From WLJO01 sp032117595 (GTDB taxonomy: Bacteria > Actinomycetota > Acidimicrobiia > Acidimicrobiales > Ilumatobacteraceae), in assembly GCA_032117595.1 (NCBI GenBank), contig JAULYZ010000030.1, positions 1 to 64,000 on the forward strand: a stretch of DNA of 64,000 nt, written 5' to 3'. This document shows positions 16,952 through 25,450 of this stretch, piece by piece; the stretch's first letter is position 1; each line of letters opens with the position of its first letter. The notes under the pieces are model-generated. The model ran no database searches. It was not told the origin of the DNA and saw only the letters and a program-made list of their open reading frames with translations. Position numbers and translations under genes: made by a program.

Positions 16952-18476
16952 CGCGTGTTGCTCCGGCGGCACCCGGGCCAAAGAGGTCTCGCGCCTGGGG
17001 CTTGAGCACCTTGCCCATCACATTTCGGGGCAGCGCATCGGCGAGGTGGAGCAGCGTGGGCAGTTTGTAGGGAGCAAGTTCGTTGCGCGCCCACGCGCGA
17101 AGTTGCTCGAGGTCGAGCGTCGCACCGTTGCGGAGCACGACAGCGGCGCCGATGCGCTCGCCCCAGACGTCGTCGGGCACGCCCACCACACTGCACTCCG
17201 CGATCGACGGGTGCCCGGAGAGAACACTCTCGATCTCGAGCGCCGAGATCTTGTACCCACCGCTCTTGATGATGTCCGTCGAGAGGCGGCCCTCGATGCG
17301 GAATGCGCCCCGATCGATCGAGACGCGGTCGCCGGTGCGGAACCAGCCATCAGTGGTGAACGAGGCGGCGGTCTCCTCGGGTCGCCCCCAGTAGCCGACG
17401 AAGGTGTTGGCCCCACGAACCTCGAGCTCTCCCGCTGCGCCGTCGCCCCCGACCACGGCACCGTCGCTGACGACTCGAACCTCCATCCCGGGAACGGGCG
17501 AACCGACGAACCCGGGGCGGCGCTCACCGTGCAACGGGTTCGACAGCGCGATGCCGATCTCGGTCATCCCGTATCGCTCGAGCAGGACGTGTCCCGAGAT
17601 CTCTCGCCAGCGCTCGAGCACCGGGACGGGAAGCGCGGCCGAGCCCGAGAGCATCACCCGCAGCGACCGTATGCCGGTGGACCATCGGGATCTCGTGGAT
17701 TCATCGGCGGCATCCCACGCATCGATCAGTCGGGTGTACACCGTTGGTACCGCCATGAACACGGTGTGCCCTCCCTGAGCGAGACGATCGAACACCGTCT
17801 GCGCGTCGAAGCGACCGAGCATGTCGCAACGTGCCCCGATCCACAGCGGACAGAGCAGTTGGTTCACGAGTCCGTGCAGGTGGTGAAGGGGCAGGAAGTG
17901 GACGATGCGATCTTCGGGGACCCAACCCCATGCCTCGACGAGACAGGTGATCTGTGCGGCAATGGTGCGGTGGCTGTGCAGCACACCTTTGGGTCGCCCG
18001 GTGGTGCCGCTCGTGTAGAGCATGAGTGCGGCATCGTCGAGGCCGGGTTGTCCGCCGGCATCGGGAGCAGCCGGGAGATCGCGGCCTGCAACGGCGTGGC
18101 GGTGAGCGTCGATCTCGATGGTCGGCAGTCCCGAGTGGAGCCGCTCGGCGAGGGCCCGGTGCGCCGGGTCGATGACCAGCGCGCAAGCCCCTGAGTCCGT
18201 GAGTACGTAGTCGAGTTCGGCGGGTGGGTGATCGGGGCACAACGGCACGAAGATCGCCCGTCGCTGCCACACCGCGAACATCGCCGCGACGTAGTCGAGG
18301 CCGGGCGAAGCCAGCACGCCCACACGGTCGCCGACAGCGATGTTGTGCTGGTCCAGCAACTCGGCGATCGCTCGGGCCGCCGACAGAACGGTACGAGCGC
18401 TGTACTCGTCGACCTGGTCGCTGAGTGCGATCCGGTCGCCGTGCAGGGCGACCCGGTCGAGCAGTGTCGTCAGCAC
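16944..18476 (-). CDS. AMP-forming acyl-CoA synthetase (malonyl-CoA synthetase-like)
   Basis: The 510-residue adenylating enzyme activates a carboxylic acid as acyl-AMP and transfers it to CoA. It shows the P-loop-like LMLYTSGTTGRPKGVLHSH, ERYGMTEIGIALSNP, WFRTGDRVSIDRGAFRIEGR and the C-terminal lysine region NVMGKVLKPQARD. IKSGGYKISALEIE is the hinge. The pattern is nearest to malonyl-/methylmalonyl-CoA synthetases or medium-chain ligases. GTG 18476 overlaps the ferritin-like gene stop by seven bases and gives a normal start; the longer upstream frame is the shadow of that gene. Confidence 0.88.
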   Translation of the reverse strand: MLTTLLDRVALHGDRIALSDQVDEYSARTVLSAARAIAELLDQHNIAVGDRVGVLASPGLDYVAAMFAVWQRRAIFVPLCPDHPPAELDYVLTDSGACALVIDPAHRALAERLHSGLPTIEIDAHRHAVAGRDLPAAPDAGGQPGLDDAALMLYTSGTTGRPKGVLHSHRTIAAQITCLVEAWGWVPEDRIVHFLPLHHLHGLVNQLLCPLWIGARCDMLGRFDAQTVFDRLAQGGHTVFMAVPTVYTRLIDAWDAADESTRSRWSTGIRSLRVMLSGSAALPVPVLERWREISGHVLLERYGMTEIGIALSNPLHGERRPGFVGSPVPGMEVRVVSDGAVVGGDGAAGELEVRGANTFVGYWGRPEETAASFTTDGWFRTGDRVSIDRGAFRIEGRLSTDIIKSGGYKISALEIESVLSGHPSIAECSVVGVPDDVWGERIGAAVVLRNGATLDLEQLRAWARNELAPYKLPTLLHLADALPRNVMGKVLKPQARDLFGPGAAGATRVD

Positions 18477-19513
18477 GCCTCGCCGTCGTACATCAGCGAG
18501 TTCAGGCTGGGCGTCTCGAGGTTGACCGACGGGCGGACGCCAAACTCGTTGGCCGGCCCCACGGTGAGCGGAATCGGTGCGAGCGAGCCGAAGGCGGAGG
18601 GCACTGCGTGAATCACGTTGGCCACGGACGCAGCCTGGACCGTGGTGGTGGTGGCCGCAGGCGCAGTGGTGGGCAGTCCGGCATCGACCGTGGTGGTCGT
18701 GGTGTCGGCGGGAGCCTCCGGGGCCTCGATCACCAAGGTGCCGACGAGGGCCGACGGATTGATCACTGCCCCGAGCACTGCAGCATGCCGCGCCTCGATC
18801 GACCCCACCGACATCGCCGCCTTGCGGAGATCTGGGCTCGTGAGTACCGGGACCACGCTCTGGTAGGTGGCTGCTGCGAGCGACTCGAGGGAGTAGGCGA
18901 GTGCCTTGGCGTCCTCGCCCTGTTCGGCACCCGAGGTGGCGATGCGCTCGAGGAGCGGTGCGATGAGGAAACTGTCGATCTTCGGGTTCGACGAGGTGCA
19001 GGGCGTTCCGCCGAGCGCCTTGGTGGCGGCCGCCATCGCATCGGCGTGCTTGCGGTGGTGGTCGGCGAACACCTTGATGAGATCGGCAACGACGGCGTCC
19101 TTCACGAAGGACTGAGCGATGAGTTGCTCGTAGGCGTTGACAACCGTCAACTCGAGCGATGCAGCAGTGCGAAGGATGACGACGTCGTTGATCGGCTGGT
19201 TGCTCAGCCCGGTGTATCCGGGGTTGTCTCCGGAGATCGGGATCTGCTTCTTGGGCTTTGCCTCGCGGCATGCGGCGAGTAGTGCCGTGCTGGCGACAGC
19301 AATCCCGCCGAAGCGGAGGAAGCCGCGTCGGTCGAGGTTCGGCAGGAAGATCGACGCCCGTCGCTCGGCAGGCACCTCGGTGAAGATGCCCTCGATCAGT
19401 GCGCGCTCGGCCGACTCGATCTCACGCTGTTCGCGGTCGATGGAGCGAATCTCCCGGCGCAGCTCGTCGCGGCTGATGTCGTTGTGGCTGTTGCGGTCAC
19501 GGTTGGTCTGCAT
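18470..19513 (-). CDS. Tat-exported ferritin-like lipoprotein
   Basis: The 347-residue protein has a long charged leader. A twin-arginine signal RRGFLRFGGIAVASTALLAAC follows at about residues 62-82, ending in a lipobox cysteine, so it should be exported folded and lipidated. The mature part has a ferritin-like four-helix bundle (LELTVVNAYEQLIAQ, FADHHRKHADAM, SIEARHAAVLG) with Glu/His positions suited to a di-metal site. A Thr/Pro linker and an unassigned tail follow. It lies directly after a second ferritin-like gene, three bases apart, and overlaps the ligase start. Confidence 0.8.
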   Translation of the reverse strand: MQTNRDRNSHNDISRDELRREIRSIDREQREIESAERALIEGIFTEVPAERRASIFLPNLDRRGFLRFGGIAVASTALLAACREAKPKKQIPISGDNPGYTGLSNQPINDVVILRTAASLELTVVNAYEQLIAQSFVKDAVVADLIKVFADHHRKHADAMAAATKALGGTPCTSSNPKIDSFLIAPLLERIATSGAEQGEDAKALAYSLESLAAATYQSVVPVLTSPDLRKAAMSVGSIEARHAAVLGAVINPSALVGTLVIEAPEAPADTTTTTVDAGLPTTAPAATTTTVQAASVANVIHAVPSAFGSLAPIPLTVGPANEFGVRPSVNLETPSLNSLMYDGEAC

Positions 19514-19516
19514 GGC

Positions 19517-20302
19517 TCACTGTCCTCCCGTGATGGTCTCGATGCTGAGTGCAGATGCGGCGTCCTCGATGGCCGGTTCGTCGGCGCCGTAGCTACCCGA
19601 CTGGAGGAACGCAAGCGTGGCGGCGTGGCGGGCCTCGACGTTCTGGATCGATGCGACGAGTGCCGCTGCGTCGGTGGACTGCAGGAGTCCGAGGAGCGTC
19701 TGGTGCGTGTCGGCTGCAGCATGCTCGAGGTCGGAGGCCGCCTGCCTGACGGCTGCGGCGTCGCCGGTGGCGAAGGCATCGCCCCGCAACGCCGTGGCCA
19801 GCGCCGGATTTGCCTCCGAGGGGGAGCCGGGGCCGTAGAGCGCGCTGAGCGCCTCGGCATAGGCGAGGTGGTGCTCGTGCAGCGCACGGAAGAGGGCGTG
19901 CTCGGCCTCGGGCAGATCGAGCGTGTCGAGTCGCGGCACGACTGAGGAGTACGCCGAGTACGCGGTGAGCTCGAGCACCTTTGCCGCAGCAATGAGCGGA
20001 AGGTCCGCTGGCTGGGGCTTCTTCGGCGGCGGCGATGACTCGCCGGCGGCCGTGGCAATCACCGTCGGGCCCTCGCCCGTGGGTGCGTCGACGGGACCCT
20101 CGGTGGCCGTCACCTCCGGGGCGATGGAGTCGGTTGCGCCGTACGGCATGGGCTCCGGGTCGGAGTCGGGCTCCTGGGCTTGAGCGACGCGCGGTGCGAG
20201 GCCGGCTGCGGAGGCAACTCCGGCGAGACCGAGCGCTGCGAGGATTCCTCGGCGGCTGGGTCGCGCGGCGTCAGCCGTCGAGATCGTGTCCGGGTTGTCC
20301 AC
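19517..20302 (-). CDS. Tat-exported ferritin-like protein
   Basis: The 261-residue protein begins with a Tat signal (PSRRGILAALGLAGVASAAG) with a likely cleavage near AQAQ. A Pro-rich linker leads to a ferritin-like helical bundle: KVLELTAYSAYSSVV, LHEHHLAYAEALSALYG, DLEHAAADTHQTLLGLL, NVEARHAATLAFL. It is related to the following gene product, so the pair may form a hetero-oligomer outside the membrane. GTG 20302 follows an AAAGGA Shine-Dalgarno-like element. Confidence 0.8.
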   Translation of the reverse strand: MDNPDTISTADAARPSRRGILAALGLAGVASAAGLAPRVAQAQEPDSDPEPMPYGATDSIAPEVTATEGPVDAPTGEGPTVIATAAGESSPPPKKPQPADLPLIAAAKVLELTAYSAYSSVVPRLDTLDLPEAEHALFRALHEHHLAYAEALSALYGPGSPSEANPALATALRGDAFATGDAAAVRQAASDLEHAAADTHQTLLGLLQSTDAAALVASIQNVEARHAATLAFLQSGSYGADEPAIEDAASALSIETITGGQ

Positions 20303-20367
20303 GGAGGGAGGTGTCCTTTCTCGGAACTGTCGTACGGCTCATGGCGCCGTGCGAGAGCGTCACAACT

Positions 20368-21840
20368 CTAGAAGTCCAGAGCCGATAACGCGGGAATCCA
20401 CCCGGCGGATCGTTCCACCGCTTGGGCCCACCGGCCTCGGGATGCAGCCCGGTCGAGGCCCGGGGTCGGCTCGATCCGCAGGCGCGGACGCCACGTGGAC
20501 TCGATGGCGTCGAGATCGGGCCAGATCCCCACGGCGAGGCCGGCAAGCAAGCCCGCACCGAGGGTGGTGCTCTCGGTGTTCGGGGCGACCTCCACGGTGC
20601 GGCCCGTGGCGTCGGCGAGGGACTGGACGAAGACTGGGTTGGTCGACATCCCTCCATCGATCCGCAGCGCCTGGACCACCAGACCGCTGTCGGATTCGGC
20701 GGCGTCGACGAGGTCGGCTCCGCGCTGGGCAACGCCCTCGAGCACGGCGCGAACCAGATGTGCCCGGGTGGTGCCGCGCGTGGCGCCGAGCACGATGCCG
20801 CGAGCGCCGTAGTCCCAGTGCGGGGATCCGAGGCCCATGAGCGCCGGCACATAGACCACGCCGCCAGTGTCGGCGACGCTGGCGGCGATCTCTGCCGATG
20901 CAGCCGGGGACGGGATGATGCCGAGGTCGTCGTGGAGCCAGTCGATGTTCGAGCCGGCGGCCAGCATGATGGCCTCCACCCCCCAGGTCACCGAGCCGCT
21001 GAGTCCCCAACACGCAATGGGGAAGGTCCCGCCCTCGAGACGCCCGGCATGACGCGGAGCAGGGGCCCCGGTGACCATGTCGAGCATCCCACCGGTTCCG
21101 AAGGTGCATTTCGTGAGCCCCGGCCGCACGCAGCCCTGACCGAGCAGCGAGGCCTGTTGGTCGCCGGCGATCCCACAGATCACGGGTGACCCGTGCAGCG
21201 CGGTGGCCTCGGCGATCGGCCCGCTGCTGTCGATCAACGTGGGCAGGAATGCGAGGTCGATGCCGAGTGCAGCGGCCACCGTGTTGGACCAGCGACTCCC
21301 GTCCGGCTCGACGAGTCCGGTGATGCCGGCGTTCGAGCGATCGGTGACGTGCGCGCGCCCGCCGGTGAGCGTCCAGACGAGCCACGAGTCGATCGTGCCG
21401 AGACACAGGTCGCGCGAACGATCGGGGTCGTGTTGCGCAAGCAGCCATGCTGCCTTGGTGGCGGATTGGTTCGGAGCGAGTGTGAGCCCGTGTTCGGCCT
21501 TCGCCGTGATGCACTCTCCGACGGTGCGTAGGTCTTGCCACCCGAGGCCGTTGCCGAGCGGTTTGCCGGTGGAACGGTCCCAGAGCACCGTGGAGCCGCG
21601 CTGGTTCGTGATACCCACTGCGTCGACACCGTCGACGCAGTCGAGCGCGCGATTGGCGAGATCGATCACGGTATTGGCCAGTTCGCTCGCATCGAACTCG
21701 ACGAGGCCAGCGAATGGGTTGAGTGGGGGAGTGCGCCGGTACTGAACATGCAGCACGTCGGCGTTGTGATCGACGATCGCTGCGCGAGTGCCCGTTGTGC
21801 CGACATCGATCACGAGCACCCGGCCGTGACGCGGTTTCAC
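20368..21840 (-). CDS. FGGY-family carbohydrate kinase, glycerol kinase paralogue with altered substrate site
   Basis: The 490-residue FGGY kinase has VIDVGTTGTRAAIVD, GIAGDQQASLLGQ with the catalytic Asp, and ALRIDGGMSTNPVFVQ. Compared with E. coli GlpK, the glycerol-contacting positions are changed: Glu84 is Gly (NQRGST), Tyr135 is Asn (APNQSATK) and Phe270 is Met (GTGGML), while Arg83 and Trp103 remain. It is therefore probably not a glycerol kinase; another polyol or sugar is likely. GTG 21840 overlaps the upstream membrane-protein stop (GTGA). A fully conserved GlpK is encoded at 33911-35401. Confidence 0.85.
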   Translation of the reverse strand: MKPRHGRVLVIDVGTTGTRAAIVDHNADVLHVQYRRTPPLNPFAGLVEFDASELANTVIDLANRALDCVDGVDAVGITNQRGSTVLWDRSTGKPLGNGLGWQDLRTVGECITAKAEHGLTLAPNQSATKAAWLLAQHDPDRSRDLCLGTIDSWLVWTLTGGRAHVTDRSNAGITGLVEPDGSRWSNTVAAALGIDLAFLPTLIDSSGPIAEATALHGSPVICGIAGDQQASLLGQGCVRPGLTKCTFGTGGMLDMVTGAPAPRHAGRLEGGTFPIACWGLSGSVTWGVEAIMLAAGSNIDWLHDDLGIIPSPAASAEIAASVADTGGVVYVPALMGLGSPHWDYGARGIVLGATRGTTRAHLVRAVLEGVAQRGADLVDAAESDSGLVVQALRIDGGMSTNPVFVQSLADATGRTVEVAPNTESTTLGAGLLAGLAVGIWPDLDAIESTWRPRLRIEPTPGLDRAASRGRWAQAVERSAGWIPALSALDF

Positions 21841-22256
21841 CGTCGTGGCTCCAGCCCACGGCGCAGCAGCATCGAGCCGAGCATCCCGCCGCAGACGCCG
21901 GCGACGAGCGACAGACCGAGACTCACCACGATGCGACCCCACGCAATGGTGTCGCCCTGGATGAGCTTGATGATGCTGAACACCAACTGCAGCGCGATGA
22001 AGACCGTTGATGCCGTGATGACGCCGTGACTGAGCGGCGTGCGGCAGCGTTGGTGCCACGCCGCCACTCCGGCGCCGAGCACGAGGCCGGCGAGGATCAC
22101 CACGGTCAGCAGAGCGCTCCAGCCGGATCGATCGTCCTCGTCGACAGCAACACGGGCGATGATCTGCACGGGCAGGGCGATCATCGCAGCGACGGAAGCA
22201 CCCCGCGAGATGGCCTGCAGGTCGAGCTTCCCGATGGAACGGCTGGTACGACTCAT
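21837..22256 (-). CDS. Small integral membrane protein, unknown function
   Basis: The 139-residue protein has four predicted membrane helices (around 18-38, 49-69, 80-103 and 112-132) and a basic C-terminus RRGLEPRR. The pattern recalls TIGR04086-like small membrane proteins but I cannot assign it. ATG 22256 is the first start that gives a compact protein. It is translationally coupled to the FGGY kinase, which suggests a shared role, perhaps in uptake or regulation. Confidence 0.6.
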   Translation of the reverse strand: MSRTSRSIGKLDLQAISRGASVAAMIALPVQIIARVAVDEDDRSGWSALLTVVILAGLVLGAGVAAWHQRCRTPLSHGVITASTVFIALQLVFSIIKLIQGDTIAWGRIVVSLGLSLVAGVCGGMLGSMLLRRGLEPRR

Positions 22257-22383
22257 CGGGTCCTCACTATCGCCCCGCAGTGCTCGACCCCCAACTGGCC
22301 GACCGAACTGTTGCGTGGCCCGGTTGTTCGGGTGAGGTACTCGCAGGCGAACGGTGGCGGTCTCCGGTGTGTCCTCAATCACA

Positions 22384-22450
22384 GCGAATTTGCATCCCTT
22401 TCCAATCTGCAGATGTTGCGAATTGGATGGCGCTCCCTAGCCTGCCCGAC
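22384..22450 (+). promoter_or_regulatory. perR promoter/operator region, leaderless
   Basis: This AT-rich stretch holds a promoter TTGCGA (22416-22421), 16-base spacer, TAGCCT (22438-22443), then seven bases to ATG 22451. A direct repeat GCGAATT occurs at 22384 and 22418, the second overlapping the -35. A perfect palindrome ATCTGCAGAT lies at 22405-22414 inside CCAAT-N15-ATTGG. These are candidates for PerR autoregulation. Confidence 0.55.
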
Positions 22451-22930
22451 ATGCAGTCCGCCGCCGTGCTCACCGAACGCTTTCGGTCCAAGGGGCTGAA
22501 GGTGACGCCGCAGCGTCAGTTGCTGTTCCGCCTGCTCGAGGGCAATGAGTCCCACCCCTCCGCCGAGGCGCTCTTTGCGGTGGCGAGTGCCCAGATGCCC
22601 GGGATCTCGCTGCGCACCGTGTACCAGACCCTGCACGACCTCGCCGAGATGGGCGAGTTGCAGATGCTCGACCTCGGCACCGGAGCTGCCCGCTTCGACC
22701 CGAATCTCGATGACCACCATCACTTGGTGTGCGACGAGTGCGGCCACATCCGGGATGTCGCGGTCCCGGGCGCCGATGGGCTCGCCCCGGCGGGCGACAC
22801 CCAGGGTTTCGAGGTCAACGCCGCCCAGATCGTCTTTCGAGGCCTGTGTGCCTCGTGCCGTGCGCAACGGCCAGCCGCTACCGCCGATTCCGGTTTCGCA
22901 CCCACACCTTCGTCTGTCTCCAACCAGTAA
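22451..22930 (+). CDS. perR: Fur-family peroxide-sensing repressor, PerR type
   Basis: The 159-residue repressor has an N-terminal winged helix (KVTPQRQLLFRLLEGNESHPSAE, SLRTVYQTLHDLAEMG). The C-terminal part has ARFDPNLDDHHHLVCDECG and a second CxxC (CASC) for structural zinc. The regulatory metal ligands follow PerR rather than Fur: Asp in RFD (PerR Asp85 position) and Asp in HIRDV (Asp104 position), with the HHH ligands. PerR senses H2O2 by oxidising its histidines. ATG 22451 is set by the leaderless promoter. Rubrerythrin follows 24 bases on. Confidence 0.85.
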   Translation: MQSAAVLTERFRSKGLKVTPQRQLLFRLLEGNESHPSAEALFAVASAQMPGISLRTVYQTLHDLAEMGELQMLDLGTGAARFDPNLDDHHHLVCDECGHIRDVAVPGADGLAPAGDTQGFEVNAAQIVFRGLCASCRAQRPAATADSGFAPTPSSVSNQ

Positions 22931-22954
22931 TCCCCACACACAAAGGAGCAATCC

Positions 22955-23368
22955 ATGGGCCTGAAAGGCACCAAGACCCACGACAACCTGAAGCACGCCT
23001 TCGCCGGCGAGAGCCAGGCCAACCGCCGCTACCTGTGGTTCGCGCAGAAGGCCGACGTCGAGGGCTACCCCGACGCCGCTGCGCTGTTCCGCTCGGTCGC
23101 CGAGGGTGAGACCGGCCACGCGCACGGCCACCTCGACTACCTCGCACAGGTGGGCGATCCGGCCACCGATCTGCCGATCGGTGACACCGAGGACAACTTC
23201 AAGGCCTCGATCGAGGGCGAGACCTACGAGTACACCCAGATGTACCCGGGCTTCGCAAAGACCGCCCGCGAGGAGGGCTTTGCAGAGATCGCCGACTGGT
23301 TCGAGACGCTCGCCCGCGCCGAGAAGAGCCACGCCGGTCGTTTCGAGCAGGGACTCAAGACCCTCTGA
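22955..23368 (+). CDS. Rubrerythrin (ferritin-like domain only)
   Basis: The 137-residue protein is a short rubrerythrin. Di-iron ligand blocks are AFAGESQANRRY, VAEGETGHAHGH, SIEGETYEYTQMY and LARAEKSHAGRF. It lacks the C-terminal rubredoxin domain, so electrons must come from another protein, possibly the FeS protein encoded next. Rubrerythrins reduce H2O2 in the cytoplasm. A clear Shine-Dalgarno AAAGGAG lies before ATG 22955, in contrast to the leaderless perR in front. Confidence 0.93.
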   Translation: MGLKGTKTHDNLKHAFAGESQANRRYLWFAQKADVEGYPDAAALFRSVAEGETGHAHGHLDYLAQVGDPATDLPIGDTEDNFKASIEGETYEYTQMYPGFAKTAREEGFAEIADWFETLARAEKSHAGRFEQGLKTL

Positions 23369-23496
23369 TCGACGCGGTGATCGTTGCCTGCCGTGGTGCT
23401 GGGCCGGGTGAACCGGTTCGGCACCACGGCACGACGAGCCCGTAGTACCTCCAACCCGAAACGCGAACCTTCGAGCAACCGAGCGACCGAGCAGCA

Positions 23497-24804
23497 ATGA
23501 CGATCACGTACGACCCCCACCACCCGAAGTACACCGACGAGAAGGACGTTCGCGACGAACTGACTCGTGTCTTCGACCTCTGCCACGGATGCCGGCTGTG
23601 CTTCAAGTACTGCACGTCGTTCCCCACGCTCTTCGAGATGGTCGACCAGCACGAGGACCAGGACGCAGGCCGTCTCACGCCGGCACAGCAGGACCAAGTG
23701 GTGGCCGAGTGCTTCCAGTGCAAGCTCTGCTACGTGAACTGTCCGTACATCCCGGGACAGCACGAGTGGGCGCTCGACTTCCCGCGCCTGATGCTGCGCG
23801 TCGACGCGATGCGTCACTCCAACAATCAGGTGAGCCTGCGCGACAAGATGACCAACCAGTTCATGGGACGCACCGACCTCGTCGGCACCATGAGCTCTGC
23901 CGGTGCGCCGATCGTCAACCGAGTGGTCGGAGCGAAGCCCGGCTCGCTCATCCGCAAGGCTGTCGAGAAGACCGCCGGGGTGTCGAGCATCCGCCTGCTC
24001 CCGCCGTACTCGAAGCAGCGTTTCTCGACGTGGTTCAAGAAGCGTGCTCGTCTGCGCCTCGAGAAGCGTCAGGGTCGGGTCACGGTGTTCCCCACGTGTC
24101 TCGTGGAGTACCAAGAGCCCCAGATCGGTCACGATCTGGTCAAGGTCTACGAGCGCAACGGGATCGAGTGCAATGTCACCGAGGCCGGCTGCTGCGGCGC
24201 CCCGTGGCTCCATGCGGGTGACGTGGAGCACTTCACGAAGGTCGCCTCGAAGAATGTTCAACTGCTTGCCGAGGAGATCCGTCGCGGGAGCGACATCGTG
24301 GTGCCCCAGCCCACCTGTGGGTACATCCTGAAGAAGGACTACGTCGATTACGTGGGCGGCGCCGACGCAACGTTGGTTGCCGAGCACACCTACGACGCTG
24401 CGGAGTACCTCATGAAGGTTCACCGCGACGAGGACACGCAACTCAACACTGAGTTCACCGGACCGGTTCCCGAGACGGTGACCTATCACGCGCCCTGCCA
24501 CCTGCGGGCGCAGAACATCGGGTTCAAGTCCCGAGACCTCATGAAGCTCACCGGAGCCAAGGTGAAGATTGTCCAGCAGTGCTCGGGCATCGACGGCATG
24601 TGGGGTCTGCGTGGCGAGAACGCCGAACTCTCCATCCCCATTGCCAAGAAACTGGCCGAGGAGCTCGAGCGAGCGGGCGGCGACGTCGTCACCGGCGACT
24701 GTCACCTGGCGAACACCGCGATCAACGAACAGACCGGTAGCAAGCCGCTCCACCCGCTCCAGATGCTCGCTCGTGCCTACGGAATCCCCGAGGAGACGAA
24801 ATGA
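23497..24804 (+). CDS. (Fe-S)-binding CCG-domain protein, GlpC/HdrD-like
   Basis: The 435-residue protein has two [4Fe-4S] ferredoxin motifs, CHGCRLCFKYC and CFQCKLCYVNC, and two cysteine-rich CCG domains (EAGCCGAPWLHAG and APCHLR...QQCSG...GDCHLANT). This is the build of GlpC and heterodisulfide reductase subunit D, which pass electrons or handle disulfides. In the context perR-rubrerythrin-this-DUF3501, a role in electron supply to rubrerythrin or peroxide defence is likely. It is probably cytoplasmic or peripheral; no membrane helix is visible. The stop overlaps the DUF3501 start (ATGA). Confidence 0.85.
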   Translation: MTITYDPHHPKYTDEKDVRDELTRVFDLCHGCRLCFKYCTSFPTLFEMVDQHEDQDAGRLTPAQQDQVVAECFQCKLCYVNCPYIPGQHEWALDFPRLMLRVDAMRHSNNQVSLRDKMTNQFMGRTDLVGTMSSAGAPIVNRVVGAKPGSLIRKAVEKTAGVSSIRLLPPYSKQRFSTWFKKRARLRLEKRQGRVTVFPTCLVEYQEPQIGHDLVKVYERNGIECNVTEAGCCGAPWLHAGDVEHFTKVASKNVQLLAEEIRRGSDIVVPQPTCGYILKKDYVDYVGGADATLVAEHTYDAAEYLMKVHRDEDTQLNTEFTGPVPETVTYHAPCHLRAQNIGFKSRDLMKLTGAKVKIVQQCSGIDGMWGLRGENAELSIPIAKKLAEELERAGGDVVTGDCHLANTAINEQTGSKPLHPLQMLARAYGIPEETK

Positions 24805-25391
24805 GCCGCAAACTCACACTGGACGATATTGCCGACCTCCGCGCCTACGAGCGGGAGCGGGACGCCTTCCGGGCGAAGGTGATCGAGGTCAAGCGCCGGC
24901 GACGAATCGCCGTGGGCACGATCCTGACGATGGTGTTCGAGAACCGTGAGACCATTCGCCTGCAGATCCAGGAAATGGCCCGGGTCGAGCGGATTCTCTC
25001 CGACGACGGAATCCAGACCGAGCTCGACATCTACAACGCCCTCATCCCGGAGCCCGGTCACCTCTGCGCAACGCTGTTCATCGAGCTCACCTCCGACGAC
25101 CAGATGCGGGAGTGGCTCCCGCGCCTCGTGGGCATCGAGCGCTCGTTCTCGCTCGTGCTCGCCGACGGCTCCTCGGTGCGATGCCGTCCTGAGGAGCAGC
25201 ACGAGGGTCAGCTCACCCGGGACGACGTGACTGCTGCGGTGCACTACCTCACCTGGGACTTCACCCCCGAGCAGGTCGCAGTTGCAGCGTCGGGCCCGAT
25301 CACCCTCGTGTGCGACCACCCGGCGTATCTCGAGGAAGTTGCGCTGGCGAACGAGACCGTGCGCGAACTCGTCGGCGATCTGGCTGCCTGA
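24801..25391 (+). CDS. DUF3501 family protein
   Basis: The 196-residue protein starts MSRKLTLDDIADLRAYERER, the DUF3501 signature, with RRIAVGTILTMVFENRETIR and QIQEMARVERI. Function is unknown. The family is regularly found after rubrerythrin and a GlpC-like FeS protein, as here, and its ATG overlaps the FeS gene stop. A VHYLTWDFTPEQ segment lies near the C-terminus. It is soluble, with no signal peptide. Confidence 0.85.
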   Translation: MSRKLTLDDIADLRAYERERDAFRAKVIEVKRRRRIAVGTILTMVFENRETIRLQIQEMARVERILSDDGIQTELDIYNALIPEPGHLCATLFIELTSDDQMREWLPRLVGIERSFSLVLADGSSVRCRPEEQHEGQLTRDDVTAAVHYLTWDFTPEQVAVAASGPITLVCDHPAYLEEVALANETVRELVGDLAA

Positions 25392-25450
25392 TCGGGCCGA
25401 CCGACCCGCCTCGGGGCGCTCACCCTCGGGAGACCTGCTAGACCCGAGCC

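Noticed and set aside
18477..19271. N-terminal extension of the acyl-CoA ligase frame
   Set aside because: The translated extension is low-complexity Arg/His-rich and lies in another frame of the ferritin-like gene; the ligase fold starts after GTG 18476.
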